DNA of 44,011 bases from DATEMK01 sp035275625 (lineage in GTDB: Bacteria; Bacteroidota; Bacteroidia; AKYH767-A; OLB10): positions 1 to 44,011 of the forward strand of contig DATEMK010000564.1 in the NCBI GenBank assembly GCA_035275625.1, written 5' to 3'. The notes under the pieces were generated by a model. The model was not told the origin of the DNA. It ran no database searches and saw only the letters and a list, made by a program, of their open reading frames with translations. Below, piece after piece: positions 26,501-34,424 of this stretch. The translations under genes were made by a program, and so were the position numbers. Numbering within the stretch: the first letter of the stretch is position 1; every line of letters begins with the position of its first letter.

Positions 26501-29500
26501 TTAATTTTAATGGGATATTATATTCATAGTAATTTGCGCTGAAATCGGTTCCGAGACGAACAAAGACAACGGCATCATTATCCCTCGTTGTTGTTGCACA
26601 TTGACCGCAGCCCCATTCTTCAGCATGAATAAACATTTTTATATTCTTATAATTCCGCACATCAAACTGGGTGGATTTGTATGCCGCGCGTGATTCTCCA
26701 TCCGGCATATTGCATACTTTTATTGCCAGCGATTGTTCATTTAATTGCTGGTTATTGGTCGTACCAACATTTATTTCTCTTTCAATTCCCGGTGGTATAA
26801 CATAAGGGATAGGTGAGCGTTTTCCGTTTTCCTCCAGGTTTACCACCGTTACATCAAAATCGAAGGCCTGTAAATCCAAAGATATTGATTGATCCTGAAG
26901 GTCAATCGGGAAACCATACCTTCTCCATTCTCCTCTTAAAAATTCCAATTTCCCAAAGCGTAATATTACCGGATTTTCCCATTCTCTCATATACATGCGA
27001 ACAAAGTTTACGGATTTTAAATTAGCTCCATGGTTTATAAGAATTGCATCCGGATCATTGATGGGAATTTTGAATTGATACCATTTAACAGTTCTGCCAA
27101 GTCCATCAGGAGTTTGTGCAGGATTAGATGTAGAATCCACCACATATTTCCAGGATGAAGATGGCAGGCTGAAATCTATTTCATATTCATTATAACTTTC
27201 ATCCTGGTCTGTCTGGAAATCCCTGTTGATATCTTCATTATCAGGAATAGTAGTGGCTGAAATAGAATAACCTTCCGGTGTATCTGAATTTGAGTTGCCC
27301 TCAGTGCCATTGTATTTTTTATAACGGTCAAGAACGCCAAGAGAAAGATTATCAAAATCAGAGCCGCGGAAATAATGAAAGTCATCCGATGAAGGATCCC
27401 GCTGAGCAGTATCTATTACGGCAGTTGATGCACCGAAAGCATTCAGCCTGTCCAGGAATGACTGTTGAAAAAATGATTGTTCCTGTGTTGTGGATAATCC
27501 GTCCAGGCCCACATCCTGCAATTTTCTTGAAGCAGGATCATTGTCAAAGGCGTTTAGTAAATATTCGGTTGTCGGAAATAATCCCCATGAGCTGGTATCC
27601 ACTGAAAAGTTATTTGTTGCTGCGGGCAAACCGTTTTCAAAAAACTGCTGACCATCACTTAAAATATCTTCTGAAATATTCCCCAGGTCAAAGTACAATT
27701 TTCCACCATCCTTGTCTAAGCTTTCATTATTTTTAGGGTCCATTATCCAAAACTGGATAAACTGTACGTTCGAGGATTCAAAATCGCTGGTTTCAATTCT
27801 TCGCATAATTCCGCCCCACCTGCTTTTATGATTAAGCAATTCTCCTGTAGTTGGACTTATACCCGCTGATATTGATGTTGGTTCAACATCATAATTATAA
27901 GGACCACGTTCGCCAGGGTAAAATGCCAGGTTAAGAACCGATAATTCTGTCTGAACATTATTTGGATTTTCTTTGTTTGGAAAAATTTCGTTTTCAAGAA
28001 CTGCTCTTACGTTATTGTTAGAAAGTTCGGCATTGGAAATATTGGGTGGCAGCAGGCTGGCGTTAGCCCTGTAAAAAACGGAAGGATCAATCGTGTACCA
28101 TGCAAATTTTGCGCGGTTGAAGCCATATCGCAGACTGTCAATAAACATTCCCTGCGTTTCTTCAAATCTGCCCGGTATTCCCTGGGGAGTGCTTGCTAAA
28201 AACCAGGTGTTCGCATTGCGAATATCAATGGTTGACTGGCTGCCTTCGAAGTCATCAATATAAGCATTGCCCCCGCTTCCAATGGCGCTTGAATGTCCGG
28301 GGATTAACTGTGCAAATTCACCGGAAACGGTAACCGTTGATTTTTCTTTTGTTGCAAGAAAAGGCAGCTTGTCCACCCATTTGGTGATGAACCGTGAATC
28401 CGTTCTGTATGTTCCGTCAACTCCCCAGATAGTATTTGAAATGGGCTCATCACCGATATTTACTTTTTGAGTGATGGGGCGTTCATTGAGATGAAGGTAG
28501 GTTCCTCCAACGGTAAAATCCTTTGAAATAGCATAGTCGAACCTGGCGCCTAATAGCGTTTTGGACTGTATGCTGAATAAGGATTGGCTCTCCACAGAAA
28601 CTTGAATGGGAGTATTTGATGCAAGGATACCCGCATTGATAATTTTAACGCGCCCTAAATTATAATCAACTGTAAAGTCAGTGTTCTCTGTCAGAGGCAC
28701 TCCCCCGGCTGTAACGGTAACCGAACCCTGCGGGATATTAATTGCGTTCAGTGAAATTTCAGCACCGCTTGCGCTCTGGTAGCTTCCTGCAATGCTGAAT
28801 TTATTTTTTATGGCAAACTGTTGCGCAACTGTAAGTGTGGAATCATATAATTCCTGGTAAATATATTTTGAGGATGGCCCTGCCGGGGTTTGATCATTAA
28901 ACTTAGATTTCAGGTAACTTCCGAATGGTTCTCTTTCAGGAAAAATAATTCTGCCGTTTTGTGTATTAATGGTAATGCCCTCTACAAAATCAAACACGCC
29001 ATCTCCACCTGCATCCCCATTAGAATTAAGTGTATCCAGGCCAAAAATCTTGATCAGCGGATTCCCGTTTATAAAAGATTCTGTTGCACCAGCGGAAATG
29101 TATCTTTTCTTCTTGCCTCCGTCAGCATCATCGGCATATAGCACATCGAGCTTGAAATTTTCCTTTTGGATCTGGTACCCGTTGAGCGAATAAATATTTT
29201 TCATCATCAGATCCCACGTAGGCAACTCAGGGATTTGAGACTTACTTCGAATCAGCTTTAATATTAAAGTATTCGGTGGCTCCACACCCGAAGTGCTTAA
29301 TTCACCTACCCGGTAAACAGTGTTTCCGATTGTGTATTCAAAAGCTACCGCAATGGCTTCGTCAGGATTTAAAGCAGAGTTAAGTGAAATATATCCTAAC
29401 CGCGGATTGAAAACGTATTCTGTAGATTCTAATTTTTTTGCATTCCTGATGACCACATAATCCTGCTGCGCGTCAAAATTGGTCGGGGCACTGCTTAATC

Positions 29501-30779
29501 CGCTTAAAATGGAAGCTGCATTGTCCCCGCTCCTGATTCCTTTATAAGTGGTTGTCATCAGCTTATAAAGATTGTTTGATAAGCTGTCAGATGGATACAC
29601 GGAGGTTCCCTGTGAAATTAAATTTAAAGAAAAATAATTGTATTCGCCTAAATCCATAAAGGCTACCACATCGCGGTTGGCTTCAGATGCAGCGGTCCTG
29701 TTTGTTTTCCAAACTTCAATCTTAGTGATGTTAATCGGGGAATTAATAACGGGAAGATTTTTTAATGCCTTATCATAATTGTCTTTGAAATATTGTGCAA
29801 GGAAAAAATGCTTGTTAGCTTCATATTGGTCTGCCAGTATTTCATAATTTGTAATCTGGCCTCCACCGGGCGGGACATTAATCGTTGAACGTTGTCCTTT
29901 CTGCTGGGAGAAAACAGTGGTAACGTTCATTCTTCCGAATTTCAGGGCAGTCTTGATTCCGAAAAGTGTTTGTGTTCCCTGTATCAATGAACCTGTCAGC
30001 GGAAGCGTAATATTCCCTGCTTCAATTTTCTGGATGATCTCGTCTTCTTTGCCCGTATATTCCAGCTTCATTTTATTTTCGAAATCAAAACCCGCTTCTG
30101 TGTTGTAATTCACGCCAAGCTTCATTTTTTCGCCAATGTTTCCAATTACATTCATCTGAATTTGTTCATTGAATTCAAATGAAGTATTGGTGCGCTGTTT
30201 AACAGGTACAGCAGGGTTTTCACTGTGCTGAATCTTGAGCCCGAATTTCAGGCTTGCGGAACCCTGCGGACGAATGTCAATGGTGTTGCCTCCGAAAATA
30301 CGGTCAAAAACATCGCTGCCTATATAGATTTTTGGATTGAATCCTTTTCGCTGCAAAATGTCATTTTCGCTGCTTCGCTGCTCCCAGTATTTTTTTGTGG
30401 AATTTTTAAATTGTGCTTCCTTGAACTCTTCAAAAGTCATGTAAGTGGGGTCGCGGTAAAACATATCACCCATCCGCTCATTGATGTCGTATTGTTTTTC
30501 GTCAGGATTATATTCAATGGTGGTTTTAATATTTTCCGGATCATCCAGGTACAAAGGGGTGTTGTTATACTGGCTGGAATATGGATCAGAATAACGGTCA
30601 TGAAAAGGATATTTTAAAGAATCTGTGAGCGGAGTATCAACAGGTACCGGAATGGTGGGTGTGCCTGAAAGATCGCTGTAGCCGCTGAATTCTGCAGGCT
30701 TAGTTCCCCAAACAATGCTAAACACAGGAACGACCAATGCAGCGCTTAAAGTAAATTGTACAAGTTTTTTTAATTGCAC
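23502..30779 (-). CDS. sprA: Cell-surface protein SprA, type IX secretion translocon
   Basis: The 2425-residue protein is the giant outer-membrane barrel through which type IX cargo leaves the cell; in gliding species it is also needed for motility adhesin secretion. It has an N-terminal signal (about 1-25), the diagnostic YRDPTYMTFEEFKEAQF region (about 110), repeated SprA_N-type segments with long runs of beta strands, and a C-terminal strand ending in F-x-L-x-Q, suited to barrel insertion. A Lys/Pro-rich stretch (PPKPKPKAQPKPKVDEN, about residues 1922-1960) marks an exposed loop. Start appears to be GTG at 30779. Heptamer words stand just upstream. The two sorting-domain proteins in the window are likely clients. 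Confidence 0.97.
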   Translation of the reverse strand: MQLKKLVQFTLSAALVVPVFSIVWGTKPAEFSGYSDLSGTPTIPVPVDTPLTDSLKYPFHDRYSDPYSSQYNNTPLYLDDPENIKTTIEYNPDEKQYDINERMGDMFYRDPTYMTFEEFKEAQFKNSTKKYWEQRSSENDILQRKGFNPKIYIGSDVFDRIFGGNTIDIRPQGSASLKFGLKIQHSENPAVPVKQRTNTSFEFNEQIQMNVIGNIGEKMKLGVNYNTEAGFDFENKMKLEYTGKEDEIIQKIEAGNITLPLTGSLIQGTQTLFGIKTALKFGRMNVTTVFSQQKGQRSTINVPPGGGQITNYEILADQYEANKHFFLAQYFKDNYDKALKNLPVINSPINITKIEVWKTNRTAASEANRDVVAFMDLGEYNYFSLNLISQGTSVYPSDSLSNNLYKLMTTTYKGIRSGDNAASILSGLSSAPTNFDAQQDYVVIRNAKKLESTEYVFNPRLGYISLNSALNPDEAIAVAFEYTIGNTVYRVGELSTSGVEPPNTLILKLIRSKSQIPELPTWDLMMKNIYSLNGYQIQKENFKLDVLYADDADGGKKKRYISAGATESFINGNPLIKIFGLDTLNSNGDAGGDGVFDFVEGITINTQNGRIIFPEREPFGSYLKSKFNDQTPAGPSSKYIYQELYDSTLTVAQQFAIKNKFSIAGSYQSASGAEISLNAINIPQGSVTVTAGGVPLTENTDFTVDYNLGRVKIINAGILASNTPIQVSVESQSLFSIQSKTLLGARFDYAISKDFTVGGTYLHLNERPITQKVNIGDEPISNTIWGVDGTYRTDSRFITKWVDKLPFLATKEKSTVTVSGEFAQLIPGHSSAIGSGGNAYIDDFEGSQSTIDIRNANTWFLASTPQGIPGRFEETQGMFIDSLRYGFNRAKFAWYTIDPSVFYRANASLLPPNISNAELSNNNVRAVLENEIFPNKENPNNVQTELSVLNLAFYPGERGPYNYDVEPTSISAGISPTTGELLNHKSRWGGIMRRIETSDFESSNVQFIQFWIMDPKNNESLDKDGGKLYFDLGNISEDILSDGQQFFENGLPAATNNFSVDTSSWGLFPTTEYLLNAFDNDPASRKLQDVGLDGLSTTQEQSFFQQSFLDRLNAFGASTAVIDTAQRDPSSDDFHYFRGSDFDNLSLGVLDRYKKYNGTEGNSNSDTPEGYSISATTIPDNEDINRDFQTDQDESYNEYEIDFSLPSSSWKYVVDSTSNPAQTPDGLGRTVKWYQFKIPINDPDAILINHGANLKSVNFVRMYMREWENPVILRFGKLEFLRGEWRRYGFPIDLQDQSISLDLQAFDFDVTVVNLEENGKRSPIPYVIPPGIEREINVGTTNNQQLNEQSLAIKVCNMPDGESRAAYKSTQFDVRNYKNIKMFIHAEEWGCGQCATTTRDNDAVVFVRLGTDFSANYYEYNIPLKLTTPGTTSAEGIWPTANELDIEIAALVNYKLARDKKVNFNTTLYSIPDTVIDGNGRLIRVVGNPSLSNVKSIMIGIKNPDATFFNPYSPDDDGQPKCVEIWVNELRMTNFNEKGGWAATARVQAKLADLGNVTISGAKSTYGFGPLESKINERQQDNREQYDIASSLELGKFFPQKIGLSIPFYIGYSKAIANPYYNPLDPDVRFNDALDNLPDDAQRNELKKITQDYTRRNSYNFTNVRKNKTGNATKSHVYDIENFNFTYGYSEIYRRNVNTEYDLQKDYLAAIGYNYFSTAKGFSPFAKSKGFKSKYAKPIKDFNINFIPSNFSFRTDVNRHYGELKLRNINDDQFAPPPTYDKRFLMSRQYALTWDLTKSLKFDFDANNIARIDEPPGRLDTPAKRDSMWSNFWRGGRNTDYHHSGNLSYNVPLNKLPITDWVSVNTRYGFDYHWTASSLIYDPVSLAPRINPALGNTIQNSNSKQVNGTFTFSSLYNKVPLFKKLLSPPKPKPKAQPKPKVDENAPKDSATVKKPPVPKEKEYGAVVRGIAKVFLSIKNFTLNYTETKGTLLPGYIRTSELLGQDLYSGGPAPGWGFVFGQQDSLFKYRAANNRWITRDSTMNNQFTNTLTRNLTLRSTIEPASGLRIELNAMRSRAQNHSEYFRYFKTLTGEEGFNSFSSIDAGNFSISWLTINTAFTKDNKDYTSDVFNKFNENRRIISKRLAEQNSLSNGFDSTDVYRDGFGATSQQVLTFAFLSAYSGKDANKISLNPFPSTPLPNWRITYDGLSKLAFAKKLFQNVSLTHGYRSSYSINTYATSLLFKQDGSARDQVNNFISRYEFGQISITEEFSPLLGIDIGWKVNKNTLSTRVEFKRDRNLSLDFAGIQLTEIKGTELTIGAGYRFKPKFKLKIAGKQQSMNNDLNITADVSFRKNTTILRKLQEQIDQPTAGLKSYSFDIGADYAVSERFNIKAYFKRDGTTPLISTSFPNTSTEFGFILRFTLAQ

Positions 30780-30792
30780 CTCGGGGAAGAAT

Positions 30793-30827
30793 GGTTTAAG
30801 GTAAGGTTTAAAGTTTAAGGTTTTCGG
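30793..30827. repeat. Heptamer words in the sprA leader
   Basis: GGTTTAA, GGTAAGG, TTTAAAG, TTTAAGG and TTTTCGG can be read in a single 7-bp phase in the 227-base gap between ruvA and sprA. Nothing else clear is seen in that gap. Confidence 0.5.
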
Positions 30828-31006
30828 ATCCTTGTGGATTTAAAATCCTTAAATAATTATTCTGAATGTGAATTTTTAAACCAAACCCTGATTATTTTTT
30901 TTAATTTTTTAATTTCCGGCTTAGAAAGTCGGCTAAAATAAAACAAAATTTAATACGAATACGAGTGAATGCGAACTGCATCTGCACGTTTTCACAGTGA
31001 ATTAGT

Positions 31007-31591
31007 TTAAAGACTGCCCAATGCTGATTTAATTAATTCTTCCACGCTCAGGTCTGTGCCTTTAGATTTGATGGCATGGTCCAATGATTTTTCAGCAGCA
31101 TTTTTTGCAAATCCTAAAGTTAATAAAGCACTTAACGCTTCATCGCGGTTTGTATTGTGGATAATGGAAATCATCTTTGTGTTTGCATCGGTTTTTGCCA
31201 GCTTGTCTTTGAGATCAATGATGATGCGCTGCGCAGATTTTGAACCGATGCCTTTTATATTTTGCAATACGGGCGCATTACCGGTTACGATTGCCTGCGC
31301 AATTTCAACGGGCGTTAAGGAAGAGAGCATCATGCGTGCAGTGGCAGCGCCCACGCCTGAAACGCTGATGAGGTTGCGGAACATCCTGCGCTCGTCTTCA
31401 TCGGCAAAGCCATACAGGGTATGCGCATCTTCTTTAATTGCAAGATGCGTAAATATTTTGCAGTGGCTTCCTTCCTGTACTTTACTGTAGGTATTTAACG
31501 AAATATTTACCTGGTACCCGATGCCTGCACATTCGAGCACAATGTGCGTGGCGGTTTTTGAAATTATTTTTCCTGAGATGTAATCGTACAT
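31007..31591 (-). CDS. ruvA: Holliday junction branch-migration protein RuvA
   Basis: The 194-residue protein binds four-way DNA junctions and loads the RuvB motor. It has the N-terminal OB domain (MYDYISGKIISKTATHIVLECAGIGYQVNI), the helix-hairpin-helix motifs VSGVGAATARMML and IKGIGSKSAQRIIIDL (domain II), and a small C-terminal domain III (ALSALLTLGFAKNAAEKSLD) that contacts RuvB. Length is normal. It is the first gene of the ruvA-sprA-gcvH-vanZ series. Confidence 0.96.
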   Translation of the reverse strand: MYDYISGKIISKTATHIVLECAGIGYQVNISLNTYSKVQEGSHCKIFTHLAIKEDAHTLYGFADEDERRMFRNLISVSGVGAATARMMLSSLTPVEIAQAIVTGNAPVLQNIKGIGSKSAQRIIIDLKDKLAKTDANTKMISIIHNTNRDEALSALLTLGFAKNAAEKSLDHAIKSKGTDLSVEELIKSALGSL

Positions 31592-31602
31592 TTGGCAATT
31601 AG

Positions 31603-31625
31603 TAATTGGGTAATTGGGTAATTGG
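31603..31625. repeat. TAATTGGG octamer array in the ruvA leader
   Basis: TAATTGGG occurs twice and TAATTGG once in immediate succession, starting about 12 bases upstream of the ruvA ATG. This is an 8-bp variant of the short word arrays seen at other starts. Confidence 0.7.
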
Positions 31626-31721
31626 TGAATCCTGTAAGCTGTATGGGTAAATAATTGGAGAATGATTGCAAAAGTAATTTATTGCTGATTAACTTTTTGC
31701 TGAATGCAATAACCTTTACAT

Positions 31722-32225
31722 GATCTGTTGAGCCCGCATGGCTTGCGATGGAGGTATTTTTATAATCACCTGCGCACTTTCTTTAATCACTTGTGACATT
31801 ACTGCAATCTGTTGCGCTCCCGCTGTGATCTGTTGTGACAAATTTGTAATCTGTGGTTTCCGCGCGGGGATCAACAGCCGCCTCGACACAATCAGTTGTT
31901 TATTTATTGCAATCACAGGTTCCTTTACGAAAATCAGTGGTTTGCTTTCCGAAATCAGAGGTTATCTCTCCTGGATTGCTGGTGTGCTTTAAGGAATCGT
32001 TGGTTGTCTTTACGGGGTTGGGGGTTCTCTCTCCGGGATCGTTGGCAGGCTCTTGGTGATTTTTAGTCGCCTTTCAAAAATTCGCAGTGTGCTTACGAGG
32101 ATGATGAGTTCCCTCTCCGGGATTCGAGGTGTGCTTTTGAAAATTCGTGGTGCCCCCGCGACAATTTGCGGCCACCTCGTGGAGATTGCTGGTAATTTCC
32201 TTGTGGGTGGAGGTGAGTTCTTGGT
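31722..32225. repeat. Strictly phased, highly diverged 21-bp array (24 units)
   Basis: Starting at GATC (31722), each following 21-bp step begins with a variant of RATY; only the unit at 31743 is poor. For the 22 units from 31764 to 32225, position 1 is always purine, position 2 is A in 20, position 3 T in 21, position 4 C or T in 21, position 9 G in 22, position 10 C or T in 22, and position 15 T in 18. No insertion or deletion occurs although units are otherwise dissimilar. In one plus frame it reads I-x-[GSC]-x-[LF]-x-x heptads with one stop (31990-31992); in the matching minus frame x-x-[KE]-x-[TA]-x-[ND] heptads with stops at 32074-32076, 31900-31902 and 31783-31785. No ORF spans it, so coding is unproven. 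Confidence 0.9.
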
Positions 32226-32420
32226 TTGAACATGGGATTTGTAAGGTTTCGGGAGGAATTTATTGTTTTTGGAGGAAGTGTTTCAGGAGAATTTTGGAAA
32301 GGTTCTGATGTTGAATGAGTTTGGATTTTGAGTGGTGCTGACGGTGAGGGGATTTGTGGTGTAAGGGATTTAGGGAAGGAGTTTTTGGAAAAAGGGAAGT
32401 TGAATTGATCGGTTAATTGC
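32226..32420. other. Weak continuation of the 21-bp array with extreme C depletion
   Basis: The 21-bp phase can still be traced by G-rich positions but the RATY start is lost. On the plus strand 32221-32412 has only 7 C against about 70 G. A minus-strand frame (TTG at 32422 to 32093) stays open here and gives a Pro/Ser-rich peptide, most likely a by-product of the skew. From 32420 to 32549 nothing further is seen. Confidence 0.5.
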
Positions 32421-32549
32421 AAGTTTTGAGCCAGAAAAAAGTAAATTGTCTGAACCTTGATTAAATGGATTAAGAGATTAGTATGATTAAAAATGAAACA
32501 GATTTTGAAATCCTTTTCATAGTCTTATGAGAAATGAGAGGTTATGAAA

Positions 32550-33992
32550 CTACATTACGTCAATGAGAGTACCATCTCCGAACGCTCCGACAAGTTCTGA
32601 TTCAATAGGGCGGCAAATGTCTCTTTCATCCAAAATGGGTTCAAAACTTTTCCCATATTTATCAGGATTACGATAAAGATGTGACTCACCGAAATTGAGT
32701 ATGGTATACCAACTATTTGGTGAAAAGGAATTGTGATCTTCAGCAATCTGCTGAATAAAACAACCTAATGCATAACAAGACATTTTGCTTGCAGGCATTT
32801 TTAATTCCTCATAAATTATTTTTGCAAATGAGTGATATTTCTTTGAAGTAACAATTACTGATTTATCTTCTACGTGATTTATGACAGTTGCTTTTTCTTC
32901 TCTTGCGCCAATTATTTGCAATTTGCTTAATCTGGAAAGGTCAATTTTTTTTGATTTGCAGGCTTCAGGATTTCGCTTTAATTCATTACGCTTCCTGGTA
33001 AGGCTTTTTAACATGTCTCCAGAAGTGCAAAAAGGAATATATAAAAAATCGGCATAGCTGTTGAACAACTCCTCGTAAAGGGCGTTTTTATTTGTCAATT
33101 TATTTTCCGCAAAATATTCCTGATCCTTAATGTAGTATCCATTTCTGTTAAAAGTTAAATCCAAAACCTCAGTGGTTGTCAATTTATTAAAATTAACATC
33201 AGAATAATCATATTGTACAACACAACCAATTTTTTCTAATTTTCCACCATCTGCTCTCTCAGATTCTTTACATAATACCCGTAATGGCGCCATTCCAAAA
33301 CTGGATAAAAAATATTGGAGACTGAAAGCAAGTTTGCATTTGAAGACTGTGCTTAAAACAGGCAACGCAGTTTTTTGCAGTAAATTTTTTTCTATCAACG
33401 ACCTGTAGATATTAAATATATCAATTGCTTCGCGATCATTGAAATGTCCCGTTGGAAGGGTGGATTCATCTTTTATATAAACATTTTTAAATGGTATTAA
33501 TTTACTTATAATTGGCATTAGTTCATTTAATATTTTTTTGATAATTTTTATATCATCTTTAACCTCCTGTATACTATTTAAATTTTCTAACTTTTTTTCG
33601 AATTTGCTGAGTATATCCACAAAATTTATGCGGAAGTTATTTGTAGCTGGGTTTGGAAATTCATAGAGAAAATTTTCATATTCAGGCATAGGAAAGTTTT
33701 CTATGGCTTGCGAAAAAGGTTTGCCTGTACTGTAAGTATTTAAGGCTGTCAGAATATTATAACTACATCCATGTTTTTTAAAACTACTTTCTAATGATTT
33801 ATAATAATAGGTCTGAAAAACCGTGGAGTAAGACAGTTTATAATCCAAGTCGGAATTTGAATTAATGTGGTTTACGAGCGCTTTAAAACTTTCCTCATCA
33901 TTTTTCCACTTATAACCAGGATTTTCAAACAGGAATCGTTTAATGGCTTGTTTTAATAAATCGCTAATTGTCTGGGATGTAACTTGAGGCAT
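32550..33992 (-). CDS. Unknown 480-residue protein of the accessory island
   Basis: Function is not recognised. The N-terminal part (about residues 5-105) follows a pattern I associate with regulatory N-termini in Bacteroidota: an S-x-S-T-V-F segment (LSYSTVFQTYYYKSL), then YNILTALNTYSTGKPFSQAIENF, similar to S-x-x-T-L-R-R...TLD-x-L-A-x-Y-x-G-x-x-x-W-x-x-F. A coiled coil follows (about 125-165), then a mixed domain (195-480) ending GAFGDGTLIDVM. No signal peptide or membrane helix is seen, so it should be cytosolic. Codon use is strongly A/T-ending compared with ruvA or sprA, suggesting transfer. It is divergent from the exported and CHASE2-like genes. Confidence 0.8.
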   Translation of the reverse strand: MPQVTSQTISDLLKQAIKRFLFENPGYKWKNDEESFKALVNHINSNSDLDYKLSYSTVFQTYYYKSLESSFKKHGCSYNILTALNTYSTGKPFSQAIENFPMPEYENFLYEFPNPATNNFRINFVDILSKFEKKLENLNSIQEVKDDIKIIKKILNELMPIISKLIPFKNVYIKDESTLPTGHFNDREAIDIFNIYRSLIEKNLLQKTALPVLSTVFKCKLAFSLQYFLSSFGMAPLRVLCKESERADGGKLEKIGCVVQYDYSDVNFNKLTTTEVLDLTFNRNGYYIKDQEYFAENKLTNKNALYEELFNSYADFLYIPFCTSGDMLKSLTRKRNELKRNPEACKSKKIDLSRLSKLQIIGAREEKATVINHVEDKSVIVTSKKYHSFAKIIYEELKMPASKMSCYALGCFIQQIAEDHNSFSPNSWYTILNFGESHLYRNPDKYGKSFEPILDERDICRPIESELVGAFGDGTLIDVM

Positions 33993-34248
33993 TTCTTTAA
34001 AATTTAGGAGTTAAAATTATTTTTCACGATTTTCATTCTCATAATATAAAGGTAGTAAAAGTTTGCAAAGGAAACAAATTTTTTTTATCAAATTAAAGTT
34101 GTCTGAGCATTAAATTTTTATTTTTTTTTATTTTTTATCAACAATTTTTGTTTAATAAGTATTAATAATGCGGTAAATTAAATAAATATGCCATCCCTTG
34201 TCCAGATATTTCTTTTTGCTTCTCTTCAAAAGATTTGCAATAATATGT

Positions 34249-34273
34249 CAAATATAACTTTCATGCAAATATA
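34249..34273 (-). promoter_or_regulatory. Twin TATATTTG boxes on the minus strand
   Basis: CAAATATA at 34249-34256 and 34266-34273 read as TATATTTG on the minus strand, both exact TAnnTTTG matches 17 bases apart. They could drive the 480-residue gene, with a leader of about 250 bases. The 432-base divergent region (33993-34424) is very AT-rich and otherwise shows only the palindrome at 34323. Confidence 0.4.
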
Positions 34274-34322
34274 AAAAAGTAAATATGTGATAAACGTGAA
34301 AAAACGTTGGACGTAATGAAAT

Positions 34323-34340
34323 ATCATACTTTAGTATGAT
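34323..34340. promoter_or_regulatory. Operator-like palindrome ATCATAC-TTTA-GTATGAT
   Basis: Perfect seven-base arms with a four-base centre, 84 bases upstream of the ATG at 34425 and inside the divergent promoter region of the island. Size and symmetry fit a dimeric repressor site. No regulator gene is adjacent, unless the 480-residue protein binds DNA. Confidence 0.5.
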
Positions 34341-34424
34341 TTTACGAAATTACTTTTTTTTCATGTTTCTCTTTCATAGATTTGGTGGTGTTAAAATACT
34401 GAAACCATTAAAAACATTAAAAAA

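Noticed and set aside
31738..31992. Plus-strand frame of 84 codons with I-x-[CGS]-x-L heptads
   Set aside because: It covers only part of the 21-bp array, ends at a stop inside a unit and has no visible promoter. It is described under the array instead of as a CDS.
31722..32225. CRISPR array
   Set aside because: Units are 21 bp without a constant repeat and variable spacer division, and no cas genes are near.
32093..32422. Minus-strand frame of 109 codons, Pro/Ser-rich, over the array extension
   Set aside because: It starts at TTG, follows the C-poor plus strand, changes character along its length and ends inside the 21-bp array; it is more likely a result of base skew and 21-bp phase than a gene.
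34188..34274. 28-codon plus-strand frame in the island promoter region
   Set aside because: Short, no promoter or composition support, and it overlaps the twin minus-strand promoter boxes.
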